A stretch of 23,089 bases of DNA from Ichthyophthirius multifiliis (lineage: Eukaryota > Ciliophora > Oligohymenophorea > Hymenostomatida). Under the pieces are notes generated by a model. That model had not been told where the DNA came from. It was given only the letters and a program-made list of their open reading frames with translations, and did not search any database. Location: the NCBI RefSeq assembly GCF_000220395.1, contig NW_004086213.1:1-23089 (forward strand). The letters run 5' to 3'. A program made the translations under genes and the position numbers. This document shows, piece by piece, positions 1 to 10,645 of this stretch. Each line of letters opens with the position of its first letter. The first letter of the stretch is position 1.

Positions 1-271
1 TTTTTTTGTTTATTCATTTATTGTATGTAGCTTTTGTTAAACTAAATTTTTAACACTTGATGCTTTTAAGTTTATAATAATTGAGTCTTGCTGTGTCTTT
101 CTTGCTGATTTATTTATTATCGAATCTTTTTATGTTATGATTTAAATGATTTTGTTTAATATACTCCCAGATGATTTTAGAATTAAAAGATTTTATGAAA
201 CTTATTAAGCGATGAGAGGTTATTATTTATATCCTAAATATGAAAACAAAAATATTATTTAATATTATTGA
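1..271 (+). CDS. 3' end of an unidentified protein gene, possibly membrane-associated
   Basis: The window opens inside a reading frame that begins at base 2 and stops at TGA 269-271. I do not recognise the protein. Codons use A or T in the third position almost throughout, which supports coding on this strand. The last ~90 residues hold a hydrophobic stretch (FKFIIIESCCVFLADLF and the following residues) that could be a membrane segment, then a charged tail with the motif PDDFRIKRFYETYQAMRGYY. The ending TGTAG at 26-30 could be a 3' splice site, so the exon may begin at 31 instead of running to the window edge. The 5' part lies outside the window. The reverse strand is also open here, but its codons have more G/C in the third position and match nothing. 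Confidence 0.6.
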
Positions 272-679
272 TAAAATTTAAAATTAATGAATTACATTAT
301 ATGTAGATCAATATATTTTTTAATTTATTATAACTCAAGAAATATAATAAATATTTTAAAATAATTTATAAAATATTAAATATAATTATTTATTTTATTA
401 ATATTTTTATTTTCTAACTAATTTTATATAAATAAATTTTAAAAAATTCCCACAATTTTTTTACAAATATATTTTTTTTATATAAATATTTATTTAATCA
501 TTAACATAAATAAAATAAAAATTATAGTATTTTCTCACGTATATAATTATTGGAATTATATATAAATCACACATATATTATTTTAATATTTTAAAAAATA
601 TTTTTTAAATAATAAATTAATTTTACTGTTTAAATTACAATAAAATGATGAAACAAAATTAAATTATATAAAAATTTTC
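272..679. other. AT-rich spacer upstream of the myosin gene
   Basis: About 400 bases of nearly pure A/T with no coding signal on either strand. It separates the stop of the left-edge gene from the myosin start and must hold a terminator and a promoter, but no specific element can be recognised. Confidence 0.6.
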
Positions 680-3600
680 ATGGATAAAACCAGGTATTAA
701 GAAAAAAAATTAAAAAAAGCTAAAAAAATAGCAAATCATTTATATTAATATTTAAACTTAAAGGTTAAAAATGTTGGATTGAAGATAAGGATACCTAATC
801 AAAAGAAATAATAGATTACCATTAATGTTCTGTACTTTCAGTTAATTATTAATTACAAATCGCAAAAATAAAGTATATTGAGTATTAGTAAGAGTAAGTT
901 GAAATAAATTTAAAATCACTTCATCAAATGAATGAATAAAAAAAAAATATATTAGAAGATGACAATTTAGTTAATATGCATGTTTTAAATGAACCTGAAT
1001 TATTAAATTCACTTTAAATAAGATTTATGAAAAATAAAATTTTTTCTTATATAACAAATACTCTTATAATAATTAACCCTTATCAAGATTTGAAAGAATA
1101 TTTTGCAGAAGAATAAATCGAAAAATATTCTAGAATCGCAAAATAAAATTAATTCTAACTTAAATAATATCCTTCTCATGTTTATGCAATATCAGCATTG
1201 GCATATAATTAACTTTTAAATAATTAAAAAATTAATCTATTATAATAAGTGGAGAAAGTGGTTCTGGAAAAACAGTAAATACAAAACATTGCATGTATTT
1301 TTTGACTTCAATAAGCCAAAAAGAAACAGAGTAAAATAATGTTTCTTTAGAATAAAAAGTAAATAATACATAGAAATTATTTGTTAATATTTTTTATATA
1401 ATTTTTTTTAAAAACTCAATCAAAAAAAAAGTCATATTTGTTTTTACTCGCCTTTTTTTTTTGGCGATTGAGTTTTTAAAAAAAAAATACATCAAAAATA
1501 AAAATAAAAATATAAATACAAACAAATAATATATAAATATATAATTTATGATTTTTCGTAGATTATTAGTTGTAATCCAATTTTGGAATCTTTTGGAAAC
1601 GCCAAAACAATAAGAAATGATAATAGTAGTAGATTTGGGAAATATATAAAATTAATAATTGATAAAAAAACAGAAAAGATAATCGGAGCATAGACACAAA
1701 GTTATCTATTGGAAAAATCAAGAATTACTTATTAATCATTGAATGAGAGAAATTATCATATTTTTTATTGTTTATTGAAATGTGGAAATAATTAATTATT
1801 AGAAAATATTTATTTAAAAAATCCAAATTAAAATTTTGAAATGAGCCATTTTTAGTATATTACAAAATCAAATTGCTTTTCTTTAAAATCTCTTGACGAT
1901 AACACATTATTTATAGAAATAAAATAATCTTTTAAAATACTAAATATTTAAAACGATTTATTTATTTGGAAAATTATTGCTTCAATTCTACTGTTAGGGA
2001 ATATTGATTTTGACGAATCTACTTATGATAATGATATTCCATGTTTAATAATTGAAGATAACATATCATCTATAGCCAAAATAGCAAAATTATTAAATGT
2101 AAATGAATAAACATTAAAAAAGGGTTTATTATATAAAACCAGATAAGTGGGTAAATAAGTTTTTGACACTCCTTAAAATAGAATGGATGCTAATTAATCG
2201 TTACATTCTTTATCTAAATATTTATACGAAAAATTATTTCTTTGGCTTATTTTTGTAATGAACACATAACTAATGCAAAGCGGGTATTGTGAAAAATCTC
2301 ATTTATGCATTGGAATTCTGGATATTTTTGGTTTCGAGGTTCTTGCTGTAAATTCTTTTGAACAATTATGTATAAATTATGCGAACGAAATATTATAATA
2401 ATTATATATATAATACGTATTTAAATCTGAATAAATCGAATTTTAAGAATAAGATTTAGAAAGTGAAATTCATAAAATAGACTTTAATGATAATTATTAA
2501 GTTATTGATTTGTTAGATAAATATCCAGTAGGAATATTTAATTTAATAGATGAAAATTCATAAATAGCAACAACAGATGATAAATTAATTAATAAAATTA
2601 AAGATATTCATATCAAGAATTCATTTTTTAAATCTCCTAAAATCGGAAGGGAAATATTCACTATTTGCCATACACCAAGAGAAGTTGATTATAACGTTTT
2701 AGGTTTTCGTTCTAAAAATAAAGACGATTTAAATGTAACTTTAATAAATATGCTTAGTGATTCAAAAGACAATAATATTAAGAATATATATGAAAAATAA
2801 TATACTATATAATAAAATAATAATGAAAACATTAATTAAAAATAATAATCAGATAAATTTTTGGGAGCCAAATTTAGAACTTAAATATAAGAATTAATTT
2901 ATAATTTGAAAAAAAGTGATGTTCATTTTATTAGATGTATAAAACCGAATGAAGAAAAACAATTTTTTTAATTTAATTAATAGCTTGTTTTATAATAATT
3001 AAGGTATTTAGGTGTTTTGGATACAATAAAAATTAGTAAAAATGGCTATCCAATAAGAATTTCTTTTGTTGAATTTTATAAATAATTCTATTTAATTGAT
3101 TTAAGATCAAAAAGTTATGTTGAATGTCTTTAAGAAAATTGTGATTTTAAACAATTAGTATAGGGCTTATAATTGTGGAATTAAATTGATGGAAATAATC
3201 ATTAAAATAAAAGTTAATACTTATTTGGAAAATCCAAAGTATTTATAAAAAATGATTATTATTAAGTTTTAGAGGATTTATATATTGAAAGAATTTAATT
3301 TGTAGTTAATAAATGTATAATAATCCAAAGCAATTTTAAAGGATATATTTAAAGAAAAAAATATTAATAATATGTATCAAAGCTCAAGCATTATATAAGG
3401 TGGTTTATATGTAAATATGAATACAAGTTATTTTTGAAAAAAAGAAAAAGCGCTTAAAAAATATAAAGATATTATAGAAAATACATTTTATATAAAAAGA
3501 AAAAATATGCCACCTTTGTACAAAAATACATTTAAAGAGCTTACCATATTTTAAATTTTTAAAATATGAAAAATTAATTGGTAAAAATATAAAGATTTGC

Positions 3601-6307
3601 AAAAAAATCAATTTGTAGAAATAAAATGAAAAGATATTTAACTTTCAAATATAATTTAATATTGCAAAGTCTTAGTGAAGGGTGGATCAAAATTCTGAAT
3701 TTTAAGACAATTTTAATATAAAAAAATATAAGGGGTTATTTATGCCGATAAATTACTCATAGAGATATTCAAAAATACTTAAATGAATATAGAATAAAAA
3801 GAATAAGATAATAATAAATTATTAAAATATAAAATGCAGTAAGAAGATATTTAAGAAAAAAAAGACTATAATTATTAAATTTGAGTGCATAAAAAATTTA
3901 AGGATTTGTGAAATCTGTATGGCTTTCTTAATTACTAAAGAAAATAAGGAAAGCAGCAATTATAATATAAGTAAGTATATATAAAAAAACTTAAAAAAAT
4001 ATACATATTAAAAAAGATTTACTTTAAGAGATATATGCAATAAAATCAAATTTAGCGTAAATTTATGCAATAATAAAATTAAATGCTTAAAAGAACACAA
4101 TAATTAGAATAAGCCTGTGTTTTTACATCCAAAATGATTTTAACAGAGCAAACAAACAATACTTCTTTTGACTCTATAGAAGCTAGAATTGCAAGAGATA
4201 ATCTTATGCTTTAGGACAAACAAATAAGATTTTTTATATTACTACTCGATTTTAATATCCTTACAGATATTTCTGAAATATATGAACCACTATCCTGGAA
4301 TTAACAATATGCCCTTTTATAGAAAGAGTTAATTTAAAATGCTTAAGATATTACTTATATTTAGGTTGGAGATGCACATACTATTGCAAGTGCGACAAAT
4401 GGCAAATTATATTCTTGGGGATGGAATGATTATGGACAAATAGGAGTAGATTGCTCTAATAAACCTTTATAAATTAGTTGGGTTGAAAATATAAGTAGGC
4501 CATGTATACTTACTTTAGGTAGTAATCATTCTATAGTTGTTGATGTAGAAAACAATATGTATTCACTAGGAAAAAATACTTGTGGATAATTAGGTTTAGG
4601 TAATGCTAATATTATATATGAACCAGAAAGAGTAGATACAATTCATTTAAAAAATGATGAAAAAATAAAAATTGTAAAAAGTAAATATGAAATGAACATT
4701 ATTATTACTGATAAAGGAAGTGCTTTTGTATGGCCTTTACTGAATCAAATAAATATTCAAGAAATGCATTTTGCTAATAAAATATAAATACAAAATGCTG
4801 TTTGTGGGTTGAATTTCTAAATTTTTTTAGCAAATAATGGAAATCTTTACAGCTTGGGAAATAACGATTAAGGATAATTGGGTTTGGGCGATTTTAATTA
4901 GAGATTTAAAAATCCTTAGCTTTTAGAATATTTTATTAATTAAGGAGAAAAAATATAATAGTAAATTAATTTTTTAAATAATTCTTTTTAAATTTTATTT
5001 ATAGTATTGAATGTGGATTAAAACATGTTATTTGTAAGTCTTTTTTGAATAAAATTTATACTTGGGGTTGGGGTTTTAAAGGATAATTAGGCATAAATAA
5101 CAAAAATAATTAAAACTTGCCTTAACAGGTTAATATATAAAACAATAAATACAAAGTTATGCAAGTATAAGCTTCGTATTCAAGTACTTTAGTTTTATTG
5201 GAAAATTAAAAAATATTATGGTGGGGAACAAATAATAAAATTAAAAATATACTGACACCTTAAGAATTAAATTTAAGTACATTAGATAAATGTATGCATA
5301 ATAATGACTTTTATGTTGTGAAAATAGAGGCCTCTTGGAGTAGAACTTTATCTTTAACTTATTTAAGGATAGCAGATTGTAGAACAATATAATAAAATAA
5401 CATTTTTAAACAAAAAACAATTAATACATTAATATAGAAATATTAAGATTCTTATTTAAATAATAGTATATATTAAATTTATAATTTTTTTAATTTTTAA
5501 TATTTGAAAAGTTGATGTTCCATTTTTCGGTTCTAATATTTTTTCTAATAAGCATACACACAAAGGAATGTACTAATAAAAAGTAATAAAAATACATTAT
5601 ACATTATGAAAAATTGAAAAAAATTATAAAATTAATAAATAGAGAGTTGGAATCAAATATCCACTAAAAAAAAATATAATTATGTAAAAAAAAAAAATCT
5701 AAAATGAAGAATAAAGAAATAATTTAAATTAATAAAATAATACTAATTAGGATGATACCTTTAAACATTTTATAAACTATTGTTAGCAGTAAAATACAAA
5801 AGAAATTATAAATCAAATAGATGAAAAAAGAGAAGAAAACTTATTAGACAATCTTCTTGCTTCACCATAATAAATATTAGAGAAATACAAAAATGAATAA
5901 TATAATTAAAATGTATAAAATTCTAGCAGAAAATCTTAACAATTTACGATTAATTAACTTTAGAGTAATAATGTTTCAGATAGAACAAATTAAAAAGTTA
6001 AATGTAAATCTCCTTGTATTCCTGCTAAAAGTCTTAAGTTTAAACAAAATGAATTTTAACTAAAAGAGTAAAATGTAAATAAAAATGAGTAAATAATTTA
6101 GGATTTGTAAATTAATACAATATATAAGGTCAATTTATTAAATATTATTTAAATTAAAATTTTAGGTAATTAAAACTAATTGGAATAAAATCTAGAATTT
6201 AAAGTTTATACAAAATACCAAAATCAGAATGGACACTTGATGATCATAATTTTTTAAACGAAATATCTTAATATTAAATAATTGAGTTATTAAAAAGTAT
6301 AAACTGA
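680..6307 (+). CDS. Unconventional myosin heavy chain with IQ-repeat neck and RCC1-like tail
   Basis: An actin-based ATPase motor. The model has eight exons; introns are 694-731, 1359-1561, 3971-4028 (or to 4055), 4961-5004, 5466-5511, 5583-5642 and 6107-6165. One missing base near 1226-1236 must be assumed; with it the exons sum to 1707 codons (about 1706 aa). The motor starts at ~residue 20 (CWIEDKD). It has P-loop GESGSGKT (~180), switch [11 protein letters not shown] (~232), switch II DIFGFE (~467), [10 protein letters not shown] and the converter region [10 protein letters not shown] (~695). Seven or eight IQ-type repeats follow, for example [19 protein letters not shown] and [16 protein letters not shown]1/ATS1-like repeats ([26 protein letters not shown]) occupy ~1130-1460, then a charged tail ending LLKSIN. 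The start ATG at 680 is chosen because the 38-nt intron joins it in phase to the motor. Cargo and class are unknown; RCC1-like tails occur in some protist myosins. Confidence 0.9.
1359..1561 (+). other. Myosin intron 2 (203 nt), unusually long
   Basis: GTAAAT at 1359 and CGTAG at 1559-1561. Splicing joins LEQK to [16 protein letters not shown] exactly where myosins are continuous. It is the longest intron in the window; the others run 26-118 nt. It carries a 20-bp perfect inverted repeat, described separately. Confidence 0.85.
1402..1485. repeat. Perfect 20-bp inverted repeat inside a myosin intron
   Basis: The left arm 1402-1421 (T8-A5-CTCAATC) is the exact reverse complement of the right arm 1466-1485 (GATTGAG-T5-A8). 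The 44-base centre contains A9, a GTCATATTTG core and a second small stem GCC-T10-GGC at 1450-1465. It could fold as a long hairpin in the transcript, or be the footprint of a small palindromic or MITE-like element. I see no transposase and no clear target-site duplication. Confidence 0.75.
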
Positions 6308-6671
6308 TGCATAATGTATAATAAATATTAATTTATAAAAAAATATAAATATTTCATTTAAAAATGTTTTAATTCTTTCTTTTATATCTTTTGTTTAAAA
6401 AATATTAATGTTTTTAGATATTTTTATAAAAATCCAATTAAATTATTTAATAAATATTTTTTATCTTTTTTTATAATAATTGTTTAAATTTTTTTATCAT
6501 TTTAAAATAAGATTTATATAAAAATATTAGAAATTTAAATATATTATTTAAAATATTAAAAAAAAGATATTCACAATAATTAATGATTAAATTATTATTA
6601 ATAATCAATAATTAAGGGAAAGTTCGTGTAAGCAAATTTTATGATCATATAAACAGTTAATATTTATAAAA
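6308..6671. other. AT-rich spacer between the myosin and adaptor genes
   Basis: No gene seen. One slightly G-rich patch (around 6616-6635, GGGAAAGTTCGTGTAAGC) stands out from the A/T background just upstream of the adaptor gene and could be a regulatory or transcribed leader segment. Nothing identifies it. Confidence 0.5.
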
Positions 6672-7303
6672 ATGAATATAAATATATATTAAATTAATAA
6701 TAAAAATAAAGACGAAAAATAGAACAATATAATATAAAAGCTATTTGCTACAATTTCTTAAGAATCAAACAGAAGTTATTTTTTCAAAGATAAAGAACCA
6801 ATATATGATAAAAAATGCACTATTGTTGTTAGGTATATATTAAATTTAATTTTAATATTTTAAAAAAATGAATTTATATAAAAAAAGATAATATGCAACT
6901 TTATATTTTATACTTGTAATTGATTAGGATGAAAGCGAGTTAAGTACTTTAGATTTAATACAGGTATTTTTAACTTATTGATAAATTATTAAAAAAAAAA
7001 AGGTAATTGTAGACGGATTTGATACTTTATTTGAAAATGTTTGTGAATTAGATATTGTTTATTTTCCAGATAAAGTATAATAGATATTTAAATAAAATAT
7101 AAAAATTTATAAAATATTATATAAATAAAATGATATAATAAAATATAAAATAAAATAAAATAATATTTTATAAAATAAAAAAATAAAAATAGATCAATGC
7201 ACTTTTAGATGAAATAATTATTGGTGGTCATGTTATAGAAACTAAAATACAAGAAATATTGTATGTTCTATAATAAGTTTAAGAAAATGAATTAAAAAAT
7301 TGA
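6672..7303 (+). CDS. APS3: Clathrin-adaptor small (sigma) subunit, AP-3 type
   Basis: Small subunit of a heterotetrameric adaptor complex that sorts cargo between Golgi/endosomes and lysosome-like organelles. The model has four exons; introns are 6833-6887, 6964-7002 and 7075-7192. The exons total exactly 140 codons (139 aa), close to the usual core length. Family signatures run in order: RQYATLYFILVID, ESELSTLDLIQV, FENVCELDIVYFPDK and IIIGGHVIET. LDLIQV, ATLYF and ESEL favour AP-3 sigma over AP-1/AP-2 sigma. The first ~20 residues (MNINIYQINNKNKDEK) match the usual start (MIKAILIFNN-) only loosely, so the 5' end is less sure. The first two introns end in AAG, the third in TAG. The complex assignment is inference; the sigma family is not in doubt. 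Confidence 0.85.
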
Positions 7304-7532
7304 AAAATATAAAAATCAAAATTTAAAAAATTATTTTATTTATTTGTAAATATAAATAAACTAAAAATTAATTTTTTAATAAACTTAATAAATTATGCTT
7401 ATTTTTACCTTAATTATTTAATAACTTAAATCATTTTTAAAAATAATTTAAATATAAATACATATTTAATTTTTTTAAATAGCATATTTAAATTTATTAA
7501 TATTACATTACCCATTTATTTATTAAAAAAAA

Positions 7533-8423
7533 TCAAATTTTTATTTATATTGAATCATTTTTATAATTTAATTTTTCATAAATACTCCATAGAAGAGCTC
7601 CAGAAATGCATTTTTTAAGTAATCTTGGTAAATAGCCTTTATAAAATCCAATTACTCCTTAATCATAATAAATATATTAAAGCATTTTAGAGAAAGATCT
7701 ACTTTCTTTTTTTGTACCTTAATACCTTACCCTTATATTATCAAAAGGATACACGATTAATAAAGAAAGCCCGCTTGAAAAAGCTCCAGAAATAAAAATG
7801 AAGCTATGATTCTATTAAGGATTTTCTTAAACTAAATTTTAGTAAGAGTTTAAACACATATTATATAAAACATACTAAACTCCACTCCAATTAATATCTC
7901 TTAGTAAAGTAGGCATAATTCCTCTATAAAATCCATATAAACCTTCCTCTTTAGATATTAATTTAATTGTTTTAAATATAGACATATATTCTTATTGTCC
8001 AGCAATTTCAAAACGTGTTTTTAAAACATTAATAGGGCAAAGTGTTGAAGTGGTTATAAATTTTGCTGTACAGGCACTTAAAAAATTATATGTTTATTTA
8101 ATTATCTAACTCTACTAATTTTCTGTATTAAAAATATTTTTAATGTTTTCTAAGCCTGTGAAAAATATGCCACATGAGGCTGTAGATTTAATAGTGGCTA
8201 AAAGACCTCCTCTATAAAATCCTTATATCCCTTCGGTTTTCCATATATTAGTTATTTGATATTTTAAACTCCTAAAACCTGTACCTTGATTATGGTTAGC
8301 ATTTATTATTGAACTTGTTCTTAAAACTTCGAAAGGTTATGTTACAAAACTTAAAAATGTACCAACTAAAAAATTATTTAAGTTTACTTTTTTTGCAGAT
8401 TTTTATTGTATTTATTAAGCCAT
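7533..8423 (-). CDS. Mitochondrial carrier family protein, SLC25A38/Hem25-like
   Basis: An intronless frame of 296 aa, the usual size for a six-helix inner-membrane carrier. The three tripartite-repeat signatures are visible: QPFEVLR (~35), CPINVLK (~145) and YPFDNIR (~235). Each is followed by a G-F-Y-(R/K)-G matrix-helix motif: GFYRGGLLAT, GFYRGIMPTLLRD and GFYKGYLPRLLK. The second repeat has N where D or E is usual in PX[DE]XX[RK]. The stretch CPINVLKTRFE with TLLRDINWSGVQY resembles the glycine/haem carriers SLC25A38/Hem25 (CPxxVxKTRYE and TLLRDAPFSG), so import of glycine for haem synthesis is a reasonable guess; the substrate is not proven. It converges on the adaptor gene, with 229 bases between the stop codons. 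Confidence 0.9.
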
Positions 8424-8639
8424 TTTTTAGATTTTATTTTTTAAATTAATATAAATTTATTTTTATTAATTTAGTCACAGAATTAATTTAAAATTATATT
8501 ATTTGAAAAAAAATATTAAATTACTATAATATTAATTTATGTAAAACTTATTATATAAAATATTTTTATAAAAAACTTAAGATAAATATTTATCATTTAT
8601 ATTATTATTATATTAGTAAAAATTATTTACGAATTAAAA

Positions 8640-9000
8640 AATATATATTTTTATTAATTAATGTTATAAATGTTATTTATAAAATTCTACATTTTAAGTC
8701 TTCTATCATAAGAAAAAACTTTACTTTTATTTAATTATAAAGTTCTATCAACTGAAAGCTAACTTATTAAAAAAATAATTTATATCAACTTAATTTATAA
8801 GTAAGATAACCTTAAGTAACACCATAACATCTGTTTTAATATTTAATACATTGAGATATAGAAAAATTGTTTTTTTCAACTTTAATTATTCTTTAACTAA
8901 AACTAGTTTTCAAAAAGTAAAGGTAGTGAAATAGTAAATTATCCTTATTTTTTGTTGATATTTCAAATATTTTAACCTATAAATTTCTTTATTGTACTAA
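8640..9000 (-). CDS. Possible minus-strand exons of an unidentified small gene
   Basis: Two short minus-strand stretches have strongly A/T third positions and sensible residue mixes. One reads KVEKNNFSISQCIKYQNRCY and continues GVTQGYLTYKLS (about 8787-8880). The other reads SVDRTLQLNKSKVFSYDRRL (about 8700-8757). They are in different frames. A GT..TTAG intron from the GTT of GVT to about 8760 would join them in phase; a shorter GT..AAG intron gives a different reading. I do not recognise the protein, and neither end of the gene is defined. The + strand is also open across this area, but its third positions are richer in G/C. It may be a decayed gene. Confidence 0.25.
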
Positions 9001-9585
9001 ATATTATATTTTTCAAACAATTATAGTCTTTTTTTAAATTTAAATTATCATTATTTATTCGATATAATTATAATAATTTTATAATTATGAAAATCAATTA
9101 TAATCAATAATTTAAAAAGTAAATAAAAATGCATATTTTAAATTAAAGTAGTTTCGATATATTTTCATATTATCCACAACATTCTATTAAATTTATATTG
9201 ATAGTTTTTTTATTATATAAATTTAACTTTTTAAAATTTATGTTACTAAAATAATAAATTATAACCAAAAAAAATTAATATTTTATTTATTTATTTATTT
9301 AAATGAAATTTATAAACAAATTTAAATATTCATATTTTATTAGTAACACATTTCTTTCTATTTTTTAGAATTATATTTCAAATATTTATAAAAATACCTA
9401 ATTACTGACATAAGAATATATATATTAAATAAATTTAATTAAATTATAATTTATATAAATCTTGTTTATTTTTTTATATCAAAAAACGCCTGCTAATATA
9501 TGTTTAGTTTGCAAAACAAATTCAATAAAAGTAGTATTTTTTTGAAATCATAAAGTTTCAAAACTTAAATTATATAAAATTACAG
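9001..9585. other. Unresolved AT-rich region
   Basis: Long open frames exist on both strands only because TGA is rare in such AT-rich DNA. No family motif is visible. The 3' part (9500-9530 and a GTAGTA..TTACAG segment at 9531-9585) may hold the first exon and an intron of the GTPase gene that follows. Confidence 0.4.
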
Positions 9586-10210
9586 GAGAATAATAAAACC
9601 TCCAATTATAAATTGATGAAATATTTTTAATATTATTTTTTTAAAATTAATAATATTCTATTTTTTTGTTTAATGTAATTTTTAATTTATAAATTAAGTT
9701 TTTCTACTAATTAGATATTAAATAGGAATAAATCTCTATTAGGAATCATAAAAAATATAAATAAAGGAAAATGATTTTGTATAGACTTATATCGTATTTT
9801 TGGATAAGATATATAAGGCAGCAAAACCAAAATTATTTATAAAAATTTATATGGAGTAATATTTTTATATTCAATTGATAGCAAAAAAATCTTAAATGAT
9901 ATTTAGTATTACGTAAGATCATTTTAATGTAATTATAGCATGATTGGATGGATGAGAATTTTAATCCTATTTATATGTTCAATAAAATTGATTAATATAA
10001 TAATTTACAGATAGTGATAACAAATAAAGATGTATTTAAAGTTTTAAATTTTTTTAAGTTAATTCGAAAACAGGTTATATTATAGATGAATAAATAATAT
10101 AATCAAACAGCTAGAAAAATAAGGTGTTATTGATAAAAAATTTAGTTAAATAAACTTTAAGTATAAAAAAAATATTAATTATAATTTTAAATAAGTAGGA
10201 TTGTTTTTGA
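9586..10210 (+). pseudogene. Ras/Rab-like small GTPase gene, possibly decayed
   Basis: GTPase landmarks appear in order. A degenerate P-loop region (ENNKTS) is at ~9586; a switch I-like YQIGINLY at ~9716; G3 as IFGQD (for DTAGQE) at ~9797; then LYGVIFLYSIDSKKILNDI; G4 NKID at ~9981; G5 VNSKTGYIIDE from ~10058. The frame is carried by introns at 9675-9714 (40 nt) and 9913-9938 (26 nt). Two one-base frame breaks remain. One is at ~9794, where an extra base would restore the conserved D before IFGQD. The other is at the T7 run 10049-10055. Allowing for both, 9586-10210 is exactly 187 codons. No start codon is certain, the first P-loop glycine is not seen, and the tail (KQDCF) lacks a normal prenylation motif. 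Either a pseudogene or a real divergent gene in error-prone sequence. Confidence 0.6.
9913..9938 (+). other. 26-nt intron in the GTPase gene
   Basis: GTAAGATC at the 5' end and TTATAG at the 3' end. Removing it joins NDIQYY to HDWMDENFNPIYMFNKID in phase, restoring the normal spacing between the helix after G3 and the NKxD motif. Read through, the frame is lost. Confidence 0.65.
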
Positions 10211-10645
10211 AAAGTTAAAATATAATTAATTATTTTTATTTAATTTATATATCATAATATAGTTAGCCTTTTAATATTTGTATTTAATTTTTATTAATTA
10301 AAATTTCTAATGTCTTTATAAATTAAAAAAAAAATTGAAATTATAAAATTCAATAAAAGTATTTATAATTTCATTTTTAAAGTTATTTATTTATTCATTT
10401 GTATTTATCTTATATTTTTTGGAAATTAGGTTATAATATATAAAATAAAAAATATCAATGTATCAATGATTTTAAAAAAATGCAATTTAATTTATCAAAT
10501 AAAAAAAAGAAAATATAGATTAAAATTATTTATTAAAATATTTTAAAACCCCGCTTATACATACATTTTAAACAGAAATTTATATTATTTAAAAAAATAA
10601 AACACCAAAAACAATAAATATATATTATTTAACTTTTTCTTATTT
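10211..10645. other. AT-rich spacer between convergent genes
   Basis: The + GTPase region and the - H2A gene point towards each other across this 435-base stretch. It should hold both 3' ends. No gene or structured element is seen. Confidence 0.5.

Noticed and set aside
1-297. Minus-strand open frame running off the left edge (YKQQPLIAQQVSQN...)
   Set aside because: The + strand frame has far more A/T-ending codons and a more protein-like composition. The minus frame matches nothing and has G/C-rich third positions.
1228-1250. An intron to explain the break before the myosin P-loop
   Set aside because: No GT..AG pair of a length that corrects the frame exists there; the only tiny candidate (GTTTATGCAATATCAG, 16 nt) gives the wrong phase and removes conserved residues.
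3405-3611. Minus-strand 68-codon frame
   Set aside because: Antisense to the IQ-repeat neck of the myosin gene; phenylalanine-rich from lysine codons read backwards.
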